The translations under genes and the position numbers were made by a program. The notes under the pieces were generated by a model. That model made no database searches. It was not told the DNA's origin and saw only the letters and a list, made by a program, of their open reading frames with translations. DNA of 27,528 nucleotides from a virus: positions 1 to 27,528 of the IMG/VR virus record IMGVR_UViG_3300025769_000659; one strand, 5' to 3'. How positions within the stretch are numbered: position 1 is the stretch's first letter; each line of letters starts with the position of its first letter. Shown here one piece after another: positions 1-5,777 of the stretch.

Positions 1-54
1 TTTTAAGTCTGTTGGTTGTGGTAACTTCCACTTGCCTACACTTCTATCCATCAT
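1..54 (-). CDS. Terminase large subunit, N-terminal 18 codons only (partial)
   Basis: Reading leftward, two tandem ATG codons (54-52 and 51-49) open a frame that stays open to the window edge and gives MMDRSVGKWKLPQPTDLK. It overlaps the end of the small-terminase gene by 8-11 bases, the tight coupling usual for TerS-TerL pairs. A W-K-x-L-P-x-P-T string near the N-terminus resembles the start of T7-type large terminases, the ATPase/nuclease that packages DNA into proheads. The name rests on position and this short motif only. No Walker motif lies inside the window, so the assignment is inference. Confidence 0.55.
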   Translation of the reverse strand, partial: MMDRSVGKWKLPQPTDLK

Positions 55-406
55 TCTTTGCAGGTAATAGCATAACACCACCAGTGCTTTCTACTTGCAT
101 CTTCTCAGTCTTCACTAAGCCTGTCCTGTCTAGTAATTCTTTAGCTGCCATCATCTTATCTTTTAGACCTAGCTCTGTAGGGTCATATAAGCCACCGACC
201 ATAGCCATTGCAGCTTTAGGTGCGTTCCTACTCATAAACAACTGCGTAGCTTCTAGTATTTCATCCTTCATGGACTTTACTATATCTGTAGTGTTTGATG
301 TGTCAGAATAACCTGCTAGTTTTTTAGCAGTTATTATATCACCATTAGCTTCATCAAATAAGACTGCTAAAAACTTTTGTTGTCTTTCAGTTAGTTCTCT
401 ACTCAT
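44..406 (-). CDS. Terminase small subunit (TerS-like)
   Basis: 120 residues. The N-terminal half (LTERQQKFLAVLFDEANGDI, then AKKLAGYSD) reads as the helix-turn-helix DNA-recognition region of phage small terminases: a helix, an acidic turn, then an A-x-x-A-G-Y/S recognition helix. The C-terminal half is helical and charged. TerS recognises the packaging site and loads the large subunit. The gene follows holin and lysozyme, its ATG overlaps the lysozyme stop (ATGA at 406-403), and its end overlaps the probable TerL start. That order (holin, lysozyme, TerS, TerL) matches late packaging/lysis blocks of T7-like phages. Length and motif are seen; function is by family resemblance. Confidence 0.75.
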   Translation of the reverse strand: MSRELTERQQKFLAVLFDEANGDIITAKKLAGYSDTSNTTDIVKSMKDEILEATQLFMSRNAPKAAMAMVGGLYDPTELGLKDKMMAAKELLDRTGLVKTEKMQVESTGGVMLLPAKNDG

Positions 407-870
407 ACTGGTATATTCTCTCTATGATACTGCCTATCAACGATTGCTATTAGACGTTTAGCTCTATTGGGTGTTTGTTTAAACCAACGAGAGTTTTCCA
501 TCTCGTCTGCCATTCTATGCCAATCCAAATCTTCTACGGCAGCAATCATGTTTTTAAATTTGGATAGTCTAGGTCTACCTAATTGAAAACACATATTAGC
601 TAATACGTGTTGTATATCGTCAGGCAGATTATCAAATTGCGAAAATAATAGGTTACAATCTTTTATAGTTGTTTCTATGTCTTTCGCAAACCAGTCATTC
701 ACTTGTTCATTTGGTATTGGAGTTCCTATAGGTCCTGAATAAATATCTTCATCCCATTCAGTAATAAGATGTCCTATACCCCCTGTTAAATGTCCAAGTG
801 AGCATCTATATGTTTCATACTTTATACCTTCGTCTTTTGATATTTCGTCTTGTAGTTTTATTAAGTTCAT
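403..870 (-). CDS. Endolysin, GH24 T4-type lysozyme (muramidase)
   Basis: 155 residues, close to the ~160 usual for T4-type lysozymes. It cleaves the N-acetylmuramic acid-N-acetylglucosamine bond of peptidoglycan at the end of infection. The catalytic block aligns with T4 lysozyme: Glu14 (KDEG) for E11, Cys23 for D20 and Thr29 in LTGGIGHL for T26, so the triad is Glu-x8-Cys-x5-Thr. Cys in place of Asp is a recognised alternative in this family and does not imply inactivity. No signal peptide or SAR segment is visible, so release probably needs the adjacent holin. A purine-rich RBS (GGGGAAG) precedes ATG 870. The start overlaps the holin stop as ATGA, and the stop overlaps the TerS start. Confidence 0.9.
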   Translation of the reverse strand: MNLIKLQDEISKDEGIKYETYRCSLGHLTGGIGHLITEWDEDIYSGPIGTPIPNEQVNDWFAKDIETTIKDCNLLFSQFDNLPDDIQHVLANMCFQLGRPRLSKFKNMIAAVEDLDWHRMADEMENSRWFKQTPNRAKRLIAIVDRQYHRENIPV

Positions 871-1259
871 TTCTTCCCCATAATCTTCATAGCCTGACCT
901 GCACCTTTAATACCAAAGGATGCACTAATTGCTATAAACAAAAGATACTGATACCACTCAGGTAGTGTATTCAATACCTCAAAGCCTACTCTTACATATT
1001 CTGTCATGCTAGGTATAAATACAAGTATAGCAGGTAATAACAAAACAATCAAGGCAAATTCGTCTTTCCAAGAATTATCTGAAGCATCTGCCATAGATTT
1101 TTCCCATGCCACTTCACCTGTAGCAACTTTCTCAGCTACAACTGCTTTAGCTCTAGCTTGTGCTACTTTAGCCTGACCATCTGCTTTGACCTTCTCAACC
1201 TTACTACTCATCCAAGAACTAGCGAGGTTTGCGATTGGTCCTATTAATGCTGTTAACAT
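867..1259 (-). CDS. Putative holin (GTA-type three-TM holin-like)
   Basis: 130 residues if it starts at ATG 1259, which has GGAGAC just upstream; a longer frame to 1304 lacks such a site. The N-terminus is short and apolar (residues 1-15), followed by an Ala/Lys/Val-rich coiled stretch (about 18-50) and two strong hydrophobic segments near residues 66-85 and 102-122. The C-terminus is basic (KIMGKK). The FALIVLLLPAILVFIP and PEWYQYLL pattern resembles the holin family described for gene transfer agents (GTA_holin_3TM). It lies directly before the lysozyme with ATGA overlap, the expected place for the protein that permeabilises the inner membrane. The family call is from memory; the membrane topology is read from the sequence. 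Confidence 0.65.
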   Translation of the reverse strand: MLTALIGPIANLASSWMSSKVEKVKADGQAKVAQARAKAVVAEKVATGEVAWEKSMADASDNSWKDEFALIVLLLPAILVFIPSMTEYVRVGFEVLNTLPEWYQYLLFIAISASFGIKGAGQAMKIMGKK

Positions 1260-1464
1260 CGTTGTCTCCTTTATGTTCGTGACCCATCCAAATGCCAAAG
1301 ACACCTGTCATCACACCCATAACTACTGATACAAAAGCTGACTGTGCTGCTGTTGGATTATCTAAGTCCATAAACCATTCAGCACATCTCCATGACATTA
1401 CTGTACTAGCTAACATCATAAATCTAGGAAGTATCTTCCATTTTAAAAACGTCTCTACACTCAT
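1219..1464 (-). CDS. Small two-TM membrane protein, possible second holin
   Basis: 81 residues, starting at ATG 1464. That codon overlaps the TGA of the upstream 47-residue gene (ATGA), which supports this start over an in-frame TTG nine bases upstream. Hydrophobic stretches around residues 10-30 and 44-61 suggest two membrane spans, followed by a charged tail (GHEHKGDNDVN...). The core WFMDLDNPTAAQSAFVS is of a type I associate with marine phage lysis regions, often left as hypothetical. Its 3' end overlaps the holin gene by 41 bases in another frame. Position in the lysis block suggests a holin, antiholin or similar role, but nothing in the sequence distinguishes these. Confidence 0.7.
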   Translation of the reverse strand: MSVETFLKWKILPRFMMLASTVMSWRCAEWFMDLDNPTAAQSAFVSVVMGVMTGVFGIWMGHEHKGDNDVNSINRTNRKPR

Positions 1465-1604
1465 CTTATACAATTACAAGCTTCTTTATTAAACTTTGCA
1501 TCTATCCAGCACTTACCATAGTACAGAACAAATAACCACACTGTGAATAAAACACCTTCAACGTAACTAAGTTCATTCCACGCATCTAATATCATGTTAT
1601 CCAT
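1461..1604 (-). CDS. 47-residue single-TM protein of the lysis region
   Basis: A short leftward gene with AGGAG seven bases before ATG 1604. The product begins MDNMILDAWNELSYVEGVLF and contains one hydrophobic segment (about residues 14-30). It ends in a Cys/Lys-rich tail with Cys32, Cys43 and Cys45. Its TGA at 1463-1461 overlaps the next gene's ATG in an ATGA junction, strong evidence that both are translated and coupled. I do not recognise the family. A membrane peptide between DUF5872 and the holin genes could be a lysis regulator or spanin-like protein, but there is no lipobox or other diagnostic motif. Confidence 0.65.
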   Translation of the reverse strand: MDNMILDAWNELSYVEGVLFTVWLFVLYYGKCWIDAKFNKEACNCIR

Positions 1605-1613
1605 TATAGTCTC

Positions 1614-1754
1614 CTAGTTCCTTCTTTTTCTTGTTTTTCTCTTAGAGCTTTCACGTGCTTGTTGAAGAGATAGTTTCCTAGCTTCAGCAGCGGCTTCGCC
1701 AAGTTTAAGTACAATTTGTCTTTTCTCATCTAAATCTCGCCGTTTTTCTAGCAA
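1614..1754 (-). CDS. Possible small charged helical protein (start uncertain)
   Basis: After the DUF5872 stop at 1726, one minus frame continues to a TAG at 1614 and fills the otherwise empty 112 bases before the next gene. The product is highly charged and probably helical (LLEKRRDLDEKRQIVLKLGE, then EAARKL-type heptads and a Lys/Arg-rich end). The only nearby start is a TTG at 1754, with no convincing RBS. The frame also stays open upstream to 1913, but there it is antiparallel to plausible coding in another frame. It could equally be read after a frameshift from DUF5872, or not at all. Confidence 0.3.
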   Translation of the reverse strand: MLEKRRDLDEKRQIVLKLGEAAAEARKLSLQQARESSKRKTRKRRN

Positions 1755-1971
1755 TCTTTTTGGGTTGTTTAGCCACTTGTCTACCTGCTCTAGTTGCTTT
1801 GCGTTTAACAGCCGAAGTGGCGGCGTATTCACTGGGAGAAAGAGCCTTAATTGCCGCTTCAGGTAGATAACGTTCACCGGTAGCTTTTGACCCTTGTGTA
1901 CTAGGTTTACCACTTTTAGTTCTCCACTTTTGCTTTGTCCAGTTTGCTAGTGACTTTTGTGGTGCTTTCAT
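1726..1971 (-). CDS. DUF5872-family protein
   Basis: 81 residues, strongly basic. The signature KWRTKSGKPSTQG, then KATGERYLPEAAI and KALSPSEYAAT, is the conserved block I associate with DUF5872, found in many marine phages and some bacteria. Function is unknown. The C-terminal half is rich in Lys, Arg and Ala, compatible with nucleic-acid binding. ATG 1971 has an AAGGAAG RBS. The first 56 bases overlap the end of the DUF1289 gene in another frame. It sits between membrane-protein genes in the late operon. Confidence 0.75.
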   Translation of the reverse strand: MKAPQKSLANWTKQKWRTKSGKPSTQGSKATGERYLPEAAIKALSPSEYAATSAVKRKATRAGRQVAKQPKKIARKTARFR

Positions 1972-2059
1972 ATGCTTCCTTAATTTCTTCTATTGTTCTG
2001 TTACATCCTATGCAGACATTCTCTTGCAACGTGCAGATGCCTATACATGGAGTTATAAT
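1916..2059 (-). CDS. DUF1289 zinc-ribbon-like protein without AUG start
   Basis: The frame encodes TPCIGICTLQENVCIGCNRT then IEEIKEAYES. This fits the DUF1289 pattern (PC-x-G-x-C ... C-x-GC-x-R-T-x-x-E-I-x-x-W/Y), a short domain with four Cys, presumably metal-binding, common in proteobacteria. The Cys residues are at positions 5, 9, 16 and 19 of the 47-residue frame. An in-frame TAG (2062-2060) lies just upstream, and the only possible initiators before the first conserved Cys are ATT 2059 or ATA 2056, one of which overlaps the TAA of the preceding gene. Translation could start there, with AGGT some five bases upstream, or follow a frameshift or re-initiation at the preceding stop. The 3' third overlaps DUF5872. 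Confidence 0.6.
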   Translation of the reverse strand: MITPCIGICTLQENVCIGCNRTIEEIKEAYESTTKVTSKLDKAKVEN

Positions 2060-2496
2060 CTACCTGTCCACTTAGCTACAAACCAAGCTGCTAATCCTGC
2101 AAAGAATATAATGACAATGAAACCTATACTGTATCCTACATATTCCATTATCTCTTCTTGACGTTTCTTTGCCATCTTTTCTTGATAACGCCTAGACTTT
2201 CTTGCTTCTGCTTGAAACTGTTGCCAGTCTTGCCACAATCCGGGTCTACCTAGATATATCATCATCTTCTTGAGTTCTTCTTCTTTTTCTTTTATCTGCT
2301 CAAGAGCCATGAACTCTTCTAAGTCTCCACCCCCTATACCTTTAGCTTTTTTCTTTTTAAGGTTTTTCTCTATGGCTTCTTTAGAAAATACAAAATCTGA
2401 TATATGTTTAGCACAACCTGAAAGTTCCTTACCGTTAGATATAAAACTCTTGATTACACCAAAGGCTGCATTTGCTGCTGCGAGTTCTGCTAACAT
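2053..2496 (-). CDS. C-terminally anchored coiled-coil membrane protein
   Basis: 147 residues. It opens with an Ala-rich amphipathic region (MLAELAAANAAFGVIKSFIS), then Lys/Glu-rich stretches likely to form coiled coils (about residues 40-80 and 95-118). One long hydrophobic segment near the C-terminus (about 119-140) is followed by KWTGRL, so a tail-anchored topology is likely. I recognise the GRPGLW-x-DW-x-x-FQAEARKSR core as recurrent in T7-like marine phages, where it is left hypothetical. A role in the virion or in lysis (spanin-like) is possible but not shown. ATG 2496 has AAGGAAAAG upstream, and the start overlaps the preceding stop as TAATG. Confidence 0.75.
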   Translation of the reverse strand: MLAELAAANAAFGVIKSFISNGKELSGCAKHISDFVFSKEAIEKNLKKKKAKGIGGGDLEEFMALEQIKEKEEELKKMMIYLGRPGLWQDWQQFQAEARKSRRYQEKMAKKRQEEIMEYVGYSIGFIVIIFFAGLAAWFVAKWTGRL

Positions 2497-2678
2497 TATC
2501 TTTTCCTTCTAGGTTTACAGTAGGCTGTTATCTGTAGATTAGCTCCTTCCAACTGTGGTACTGACGGTTGCTTGTGTAATCTCTCTGCAAAGTACAAGCA
2601 TCTATCTATGTCTTCAAAGGTTTGTGTTTGGTCTACTACTCTTAATCCCATCATAAACACTAACACAAACTCAATCAT
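2496..2678 (-). CDS. Small conserved late protein, N-terminal hydrophobic segment
   Basis: 60 residues. Residues 2-13 are hydrophobic (IEFVLVFMMGLR) and may act as a membrane anchor or signal. They are followed by VVDQTQTFEDIDRCLYFAER with Cys27, and a second Cys near the basic C-terminus (AYCKPRRKR). The motif feels conserved among marine phages, but I know no function. ATG 2678 overlaps the end of the cysteine-rich peptide gene, and the stop TAA overlaps the next ATG. Translational coupling on both sides supports it as real. Confidence 0.65.
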   Translation of the reverse strand: MIEFVLVFMMGLRVVDQTQTFEDIDRCLYFAERLHKQPSVPQLEGANLQITAYCKPRRKR

Positions 2679-2775
2679 TACCTTTTTCTGCTACCTTATC
2701 TTCGTGACATTCACAATTACATTCGTCACAGTCACATTCGTAACATTCACAAGTATCACACTTTTCTTTTGTCAT
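2671..2775 (-). CDS. 34-residue cysteine-rich, metallothionein-like peptide
   Basis: ATG 2775 to TGA 2673-2671. The peptide begins MTKEKCDTCECYECDCDE and continues CNCECHED, giving eight Cys (6, 9, 11, 14, 16, 19, 21, 23) and His24 in 34 residues. The C-x2-C-x-C rhythm repeats regularly (C-x2-C-x-C-x2-C-x-C-x2-C-x-C-x-C-H) and is otherwise Asp/Glu-rich. This spacing is what metallothioneins use to wrap Zn, Cu or Cd in thiolate clusters; metal binding is an inference. AGGAAA lies about 10 bases upstream. The gene overlaps the preceding gene by 20 bases and the next start by 8, as its neighbours do. Confidence 0.6.
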   Translation of the reverse strand: MTKEKCDTCECYECDCDECNCECHEDKVAEKGND

Positions 2776-3064
2776 TCTCGTGTTTCCTTTTTAGTTGTTC
2801 TTTTGCTTTTTTTGCGAGAGCTGCTTGCTCCCTCTTCCCAGATACTTTGGCTCGTTGTTCAAGGACAGTAAGTATTTGTATCTTTCTCGCATATGGTTTA
2901 TTGATTCTTTTAACTTTTGCAATGGTGTCTTTGGCATCGGTGACCGTGGCAAACTTGATGCTAACTGTGTCTTTAGGGTTTTCATCCGTGTATAATCGTC
3001 TATCACTACCTTTCGGTTTTTTACCTGTGCCAACTTTAGGGTCTGCCTTTTTCTTTTTTGCCAT
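2756..3064 (-). CDS. Conserved basic late protein of marine phages
   Basis: 102 residues, very Lys/Arg-rich. The opening MAKKKKADPKVGTGKKPKGS and then RRLYTDENPKDTVSIKFAT is a pattern I recognise from cyanophages and pelagiphages, where it is an uncharacterised late protein. The middle (TVTDAKDTIAKVKRINKPYARKI) looks folded, and the C-terminus is a charged helix. A role in DNA packaging or head assembly is possible, but only by position and charge. The start overlaps the previous stop, and the 3' end overlaps the cysteine-rich peptide gene. The competing minus frame at 2791-3033 is a shadow. Confidence 0.75.
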   Translation of the reverse strand: MAKKKKADPKVGTGKKPKGSDRRLYTDENPKDTVSIKFATVTDAKDTIAKVKRINKPYARKIQILTVLEQRAKVSGKREQAALAKKAKEQLKRKHENDKRKV

Positions 3065-3357
3065 TATCCTCTATATCCACCACCTGCTTTTTTGTAGGCT
3101 GATGCGACCATTTGTGCTTTTCTGGCTGACCATTGACCGGGAGCACCCCCCTTACCACCTGCTTTGATACGATTGAATATGTTCTTACGCATTGTAGGTT
3201 TGGTATAATTCCCTGCAGCATTGACTGTGCTTCCACCCTTGTTTAGTTTTAAAGCTGATAAAGTTTTAGCTTGACCTGCATGTGCCTTACTAGCTTTCTT
3301 TAATTTACTTACTACTTTTTTTATTACTTTTTTTGCTTTTGGTTTCGCTGTTCGCAT
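3064..3357 (-). CDS. Conserved basic protein with WSARKAQ...GGGY C-terminus
   Basis: 97 residues from ATG 3357, which has GAGG eight bases upstream; an in-frame ATG at 3369 lacks an RBS. The N-terminal 30 residues are lysine-rich. The conserved half reads NAAGNYTKPTMRKNIFNR, then KAGGKGGAPGQWSARKAQ and AYKKAGGGYRG. This C-terminal module recurs in small phage and bacterial proteins; I believe it carries a DUF number (possibly DUF6321), but I am not certain. Function is unknown. The first 53 bases overlap the 236-residue gene upstream. Confidence 0.7.
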   Translation of the reverse strand: MRTAKPKAKKVIKKVVSKLKKASKAHAGQAKTLSALKLNKGGSTVNAAGNYTKPTMRKNIFNRIKAGGKGGAPGQWSARKAQMVASAYKKAGGGYRG

Positions 3358-4015
3358 CTCTATCCTCATATAGATTATTAAACGTAGTGAATGGGTCTAA
3401 GTAAGATTCATGTGATTCTGCCGAGTGTGTCCACTGTGATGGTGCAAAGTCAGGTGCTCCTTCTCCTGTAACCCACAGAGCAGGACTTGTAGCTCTTACT
3501 CTGTTATTTGGCAGTGCAACAATGTTGCCTGTCCATTTTCCTGCATCCAACAAGTACATCACGTGTGACTGTTTATGCTGTGCAGGGTCATCTGCTATGT
3601 CACTGTCTGTATAGTCAACAGTAAACATATACTTAGCTGTGTAGAACTCATTGCCTATCTTACATAACCACGGACTAGAACTAACTCTGTCCATCACTAT
3701 GACACTATGGTTTCTTGATTCACAATCCCAAGGTTGACATAAGTGGTCTTCCATTGGCTCTGCCCATTCATCTACAGGTATGTCGGCTACAAGTGCTTGT
3801 ATTGGCATCCTTGCCCACATTGCACCACCGTGTACATTGTCATCTTCTGTACAACCTGTGAAGACTACCTGAAAACTTAGTGACCTATCAGGTATGGTAT
3901 TAACTGCGAAAGCTAGTGCGTGTAGGTATTCACCGTGATAATTCATATGATTACAAGTGAACTCCTTACGTACCCAACATTTAAAATGTGGTACGTTACT
4001 TATAAGATATGACAT
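3305..4015 (-). CDS. Conserved hypothetical late protein, 236 residues
   Basis: The largest folded-looking product among the small late genes here. It opens MSYLISNVPHFKCWVRKEF, has aromatic and Cys residues throughout (Cys13, 20 and 55 among others), mixed beta-type segments, and a low-complexity Ser/Lys tail (SETKSKKSNKKSSK). The opening and the internal FTGCTEDDNVHGGAMWARMP region resemble a protein seen in cyanophages and pelagiphages near the packaging/late genes. I know no assigned function, and no enzyme motif is visible. Its ATG overlaps the stop of the preceding 41-residue gene (TAATG). Confidence 0.8.
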   Translation of the reverse strand: MSYLISNVPHFKCWVRKEFTCNHMNYHGEYLHALAFAVNTIPDRSLSFQVVFTGCTEDDNVHGGAMWARMPIQALVADIPVDEWAEPMEDHLCQPWDCESRNHSVIVMDRVSSSPWLCKIGNEFYTAKYMFTVDYTDSDIADDPAQHKQSHVMYLLDAGKWTGNIVALPNNRVRATSPALWVTGEGAPDFAPSQWTHSAESHESYLDPFTTFNNLYEDRDANSETKSKKSNKKSSK

Positions 4016-4140
4016 TACTTACGTTTAGCTGCTCCACCACGAGAGTACATCTTAGTCTTCTTAGCTGCTCCACCCTTAGCCATGTATTTAGTCTTCTTCA
4101 TGCCACCTTTAGCCATATACTTTGTTTTTTTCTTCATCAT
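4015..4140 (-). CDS. 41-residue Lys/Gly repeat peptide
   Basis: Starts at tandem ATGs (4140, 4137); TAA 4017-4015 overlaps the next ATG. The sequence is built of three near-identical units of about 11 residues: MKKKTKYMAKGG, MKKTKYMAKGG, then AAKKTKMYSRGG with an AAKRK tail. The K-T-K-x-M/Y...GG unit also appears in the nearby 70-residue protein (4388-4600). The nucleotide sequence repeats too, so the units arose by tandem duplication. Function is unknown. Its strong positive charge suggests nucleic-acid or capsid-interior binding, which is inference. Confidence 0.6.
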   Translation of the reverse strand: MMKKKTKYMAKGGMKKTKYMAKGGAAKKTKMYSRGGAAKRK

Positions 4141-4143
4141 TGT

Positions 4144-4395
4144 TTAAGCACTCCTGTTTACTTTACCTGCGTTTTTATTTCGCTTGTATGACCTATTAGT
4201 TGAAGCTTTCACTACACTAAATTTACTTTTCTTTTTTAGGGCATTACCCCCTACGTGATGTACATCCTTACCATCACCTTTTTTAACAAGACCTTTACGT
4301 TCCATAATCCTTCTAGCAAGATTACGATTGGCTCGTTTCTTTTTTACTACAGGCTTAGAATCATACTTTTGTTCTTTTTTATAATTTCTAGCCAT
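4144..4395 (-). CDS. Small basic protein with HNH-like His/Asn pattern
   Basis: 83 residues, very basic. The central part reads RNLARRIMERKGLVKKGDGK, DVHHVGG, NALKKKSKFSVV, STNRS. The order H-H...GG...N...S-x-x-N-R resembles the small HNH-type proteins of phages (D/V-H-H/K...N...N-x-R), but the metal-binding set looks incomplete, so nuclease activity is doubtful. It may be a degenerate HNH fold used for DNA binding. Its first 8 bases overlap the preceding gene. It is one of several lysine-rich genes in a row. Confidence 0.6.
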   Translation of the reverse strand: MARNYKKEQKYDSKPVVKKKRANRNLARRIMERKGLVKKGDGKDVHHVGGNALKKKSKFSVVKASTNRSYKRNKNAGKVNRSA

Positions 4396-4600
4396 TTTTC
4401 TTTATGTTCATGTAGGCTTCAGGACTAGCTTTTTTTAAAGCAAGTAACCCTGCATTATCAGTGACTGAACCACCTGCTGAGTACATATGTTGTTTGCCAC
4501 CTACACTGCCACCATAAGCCATCTTAGTTTTCTTCTTAGTATCTTTAGGTTTTCTACCACCACCCATGATAATAATAGCTATTCCATCTTTCTTTTTCAT
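4388..4600 (-). CDS. 70-residue Gly/Lys-rich protein with MYxxGG motifs
   Basis: ATG 4600 is preceded by AGGTGA. Residues 1-14 are mildly hydrophobic (MKKKDGIAIIIMGGG). These are followed by KKKTKMAYGGSVGG and KQHMYSAGGSV, variants of the KTK-x-M-x-x-GG unit also found in the 41-residue peptide at 4015-4140. The C-terminus (LLALKKASPEAYMNIKKNG) is probably a helix. I do not recognise a functional family. The repeats and location suggest it belongs with the cluster of small basic late proteins. Confidence 0.6.
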   Translation of the reverse strand: MKKKDGIAIIIMGGGRKPKDTKKKTKMAYGGSVGGKQHMYSAGGSVTDNAGLLALKKASPEAYMNIKKNG

Positions 4601-4607
4601 GTGTCAC

Positions 4608-5468
4608 CTATTTCTTTTTTACTTTTGCATAATTCTTAGCAGACATTCTGCCTTTAGCAAACTTTTCTCCGCCACGTTTCTTTAACTCGTCATATGTAAA
4701 CTGAGCATCGTAAGAAGATGAATTACTTATATTACTTCTTTTCTTCTTAACTACTTTTTTAAGTTCTTCTTTTTTAACTTTAGTTGAAGGTGCTTTCTTA
4801 GGTTTCTTAGCTACTGTATCTTTCTTCTTCATTTTTACAGGAGCAGTTCCGCCTTCCATATTGTCTGTTCTTCTAACTTTACTTTTTGACAGGCTGTCCA
4901 CTCTACCCATACCAAAGTCAGTCTTCTTTTTCTTTTTAGGTCTTGGTTTAGGCATTTCACTTGCACTAAGGTTTGTACTCTTTACACCACTCTTTGTGCC
5001 TAGTTTATCTGCTGCTATTTGTGCAGTCACACTTCCAAGTGTTTTTAATTTACTTGCACCGCCTACTTTCAAAGGTTTATTGGTTGTACCTTCAATAGTT
5101 TCACCTTTACGTTTAGATGTATTTACTTTAGTACTAACATTCTTTTTAGGTGGTATCACTTCACCTTCAAACACTTTTTTCTTAGGCGATTTATTTGGTT
5201 TACTTATTGCTGTAGACTTAGGCTTTGTAACATTACCACCACTACCACTAGGCTTTGTAACAGATGTACCTGTTGTTTTATTCTGTCCTAGTTTAGCTGT
5301 TATCTTAGGTAGTTTGCTCATAGTCTTAGGTTGACCATATTTCTTAGTCAAAGCCTTTGTTAGTTTTTTAACTGCTCTTCCGCCTTGTGAACGGATAGCT
5401 GAAGCTATTGTAGGTGTTGCAGCTCTTACGAGTGCCTGTCCTACGATAAATAATAGAGGTAGTGCCAT
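4608..5468 (-). CDS. Lys-rich low-complexity protein with hydrophobic N-terminus
   Basis: 286 residues with AGGAG before ATG 5468. Residues 1-24 are hydrophobic (MALPLLFIVGQALVRAATPT), a possible signal or membrane-interacting helix. Residues 30-255 are Lys/Thr/Pro/Ser/Gly-rich and look disordered, with many KKK and KPK runs. The last ~35 residues (YDAQFTYDELKKRGG...MSAKNYAKVKKK) look folded and conserved. The pattern suits a virion or DNA-associated protein, but no function can be assigned. A long plus-strand frame opposite it (4861-5334) is a compositional shadow. Confidence 0.7.
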   Translation of the reverse strand: MALPLLFIVGQALVRAATPTIASAIRSQGGRAVKKLTKALTKKYGQPKTMSKLPKITAKLGQNKTTGTSVTKPSGSGGNVTKPKSTAISKPNKSPKKKVFEGEVIPPKKNVSTKVNTSKRKGETIEGTTNKPLKVGGASKLKTLGSVTAQIAADKLGTKSGVKSTNLSASEMPKPRPKKKKKTDFGMGRVDSLSKSKVRRTDNMEGGTAPVKMKKKDTVAKKPKKAPSTKVKKEELKKVVKKKRSNISNSSSYDAQFTYDELKKRGGEKFAKGRMSAKNYAKVKKK

Positions 5469-5480
5469 TTTATTCTCCTG

Positions 5481-5774
5481 TTACCACTTTACTTTATGTG
5501 ACCAGTATTTAGCTGATAACTTAGTAGTGGGTTTACCTTGAGCATTATGTCTAGCATAATAACTCTTCTTACGTGCTTTATCCTTCGCTGAAGTAGGATT
5601 TTTACCAGCACCACTTACCCCTTGTTGTCCAAAACGAATAAGCTTCATGTTATGCCCTTCGGCAGCTAACACCATATGTGATTTAGTCTTGTGGTCAGGT
5701 GTTCTCTTAGGTTTGTTCACACCCTTTAGTCCATGTTTCTTGAGCAACGCTGCTCGTCTATTTTCATGTGCCAT
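5481..5774 (-). CDS. Conserved basic protein (GQQGVSGAG motif)
   Basis: 97 residues. The conserved middle reads HMVLAAEGHNMKLIRFGQQG, VSGAG, then KARKKSYYARHNAQGK and LSAKYWSHKVKW. The combination I-R-F-G-Q-Q-G-V-x-G-A-G with K-S-Y/F-x-A-R-H and S-A-x-Y-W is a family I have seen in marine phages and bacteria, usually hypothetical. Conserved His, Lys and Arg suggest nucleic-acid contact rather than an obvious active site. It follows the 69-residue gene by three bases in the leftward operon. Confidence 0.75.
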   Translation of the reverse strand: MAHENRRAALLKKHGLKGVNKPKRTPDHKTKSHMVLAAEGHNMKLIRFGQQGVSGAGKNPTSAKDKARKKSYYARHNAQGKPTTKLSAKYWSHKVKW

Positions 5775-5777
5775 AGT

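Noticed and set aside
2791-3033. 80-codon minus-strand frame
   Set aside because: Wholly inside the conserved 102-residue gene in another frame; its neighbour has the recognisable family pattern.
4861-5334. 157-codon plus-strand frame rich in Leu/Phe/Val
   Set aside because: It lies exactly opposite the lysine-rich 286-residue gene; its composition is that expected from the complement of Lys/Thr codons, and it has no RBS.
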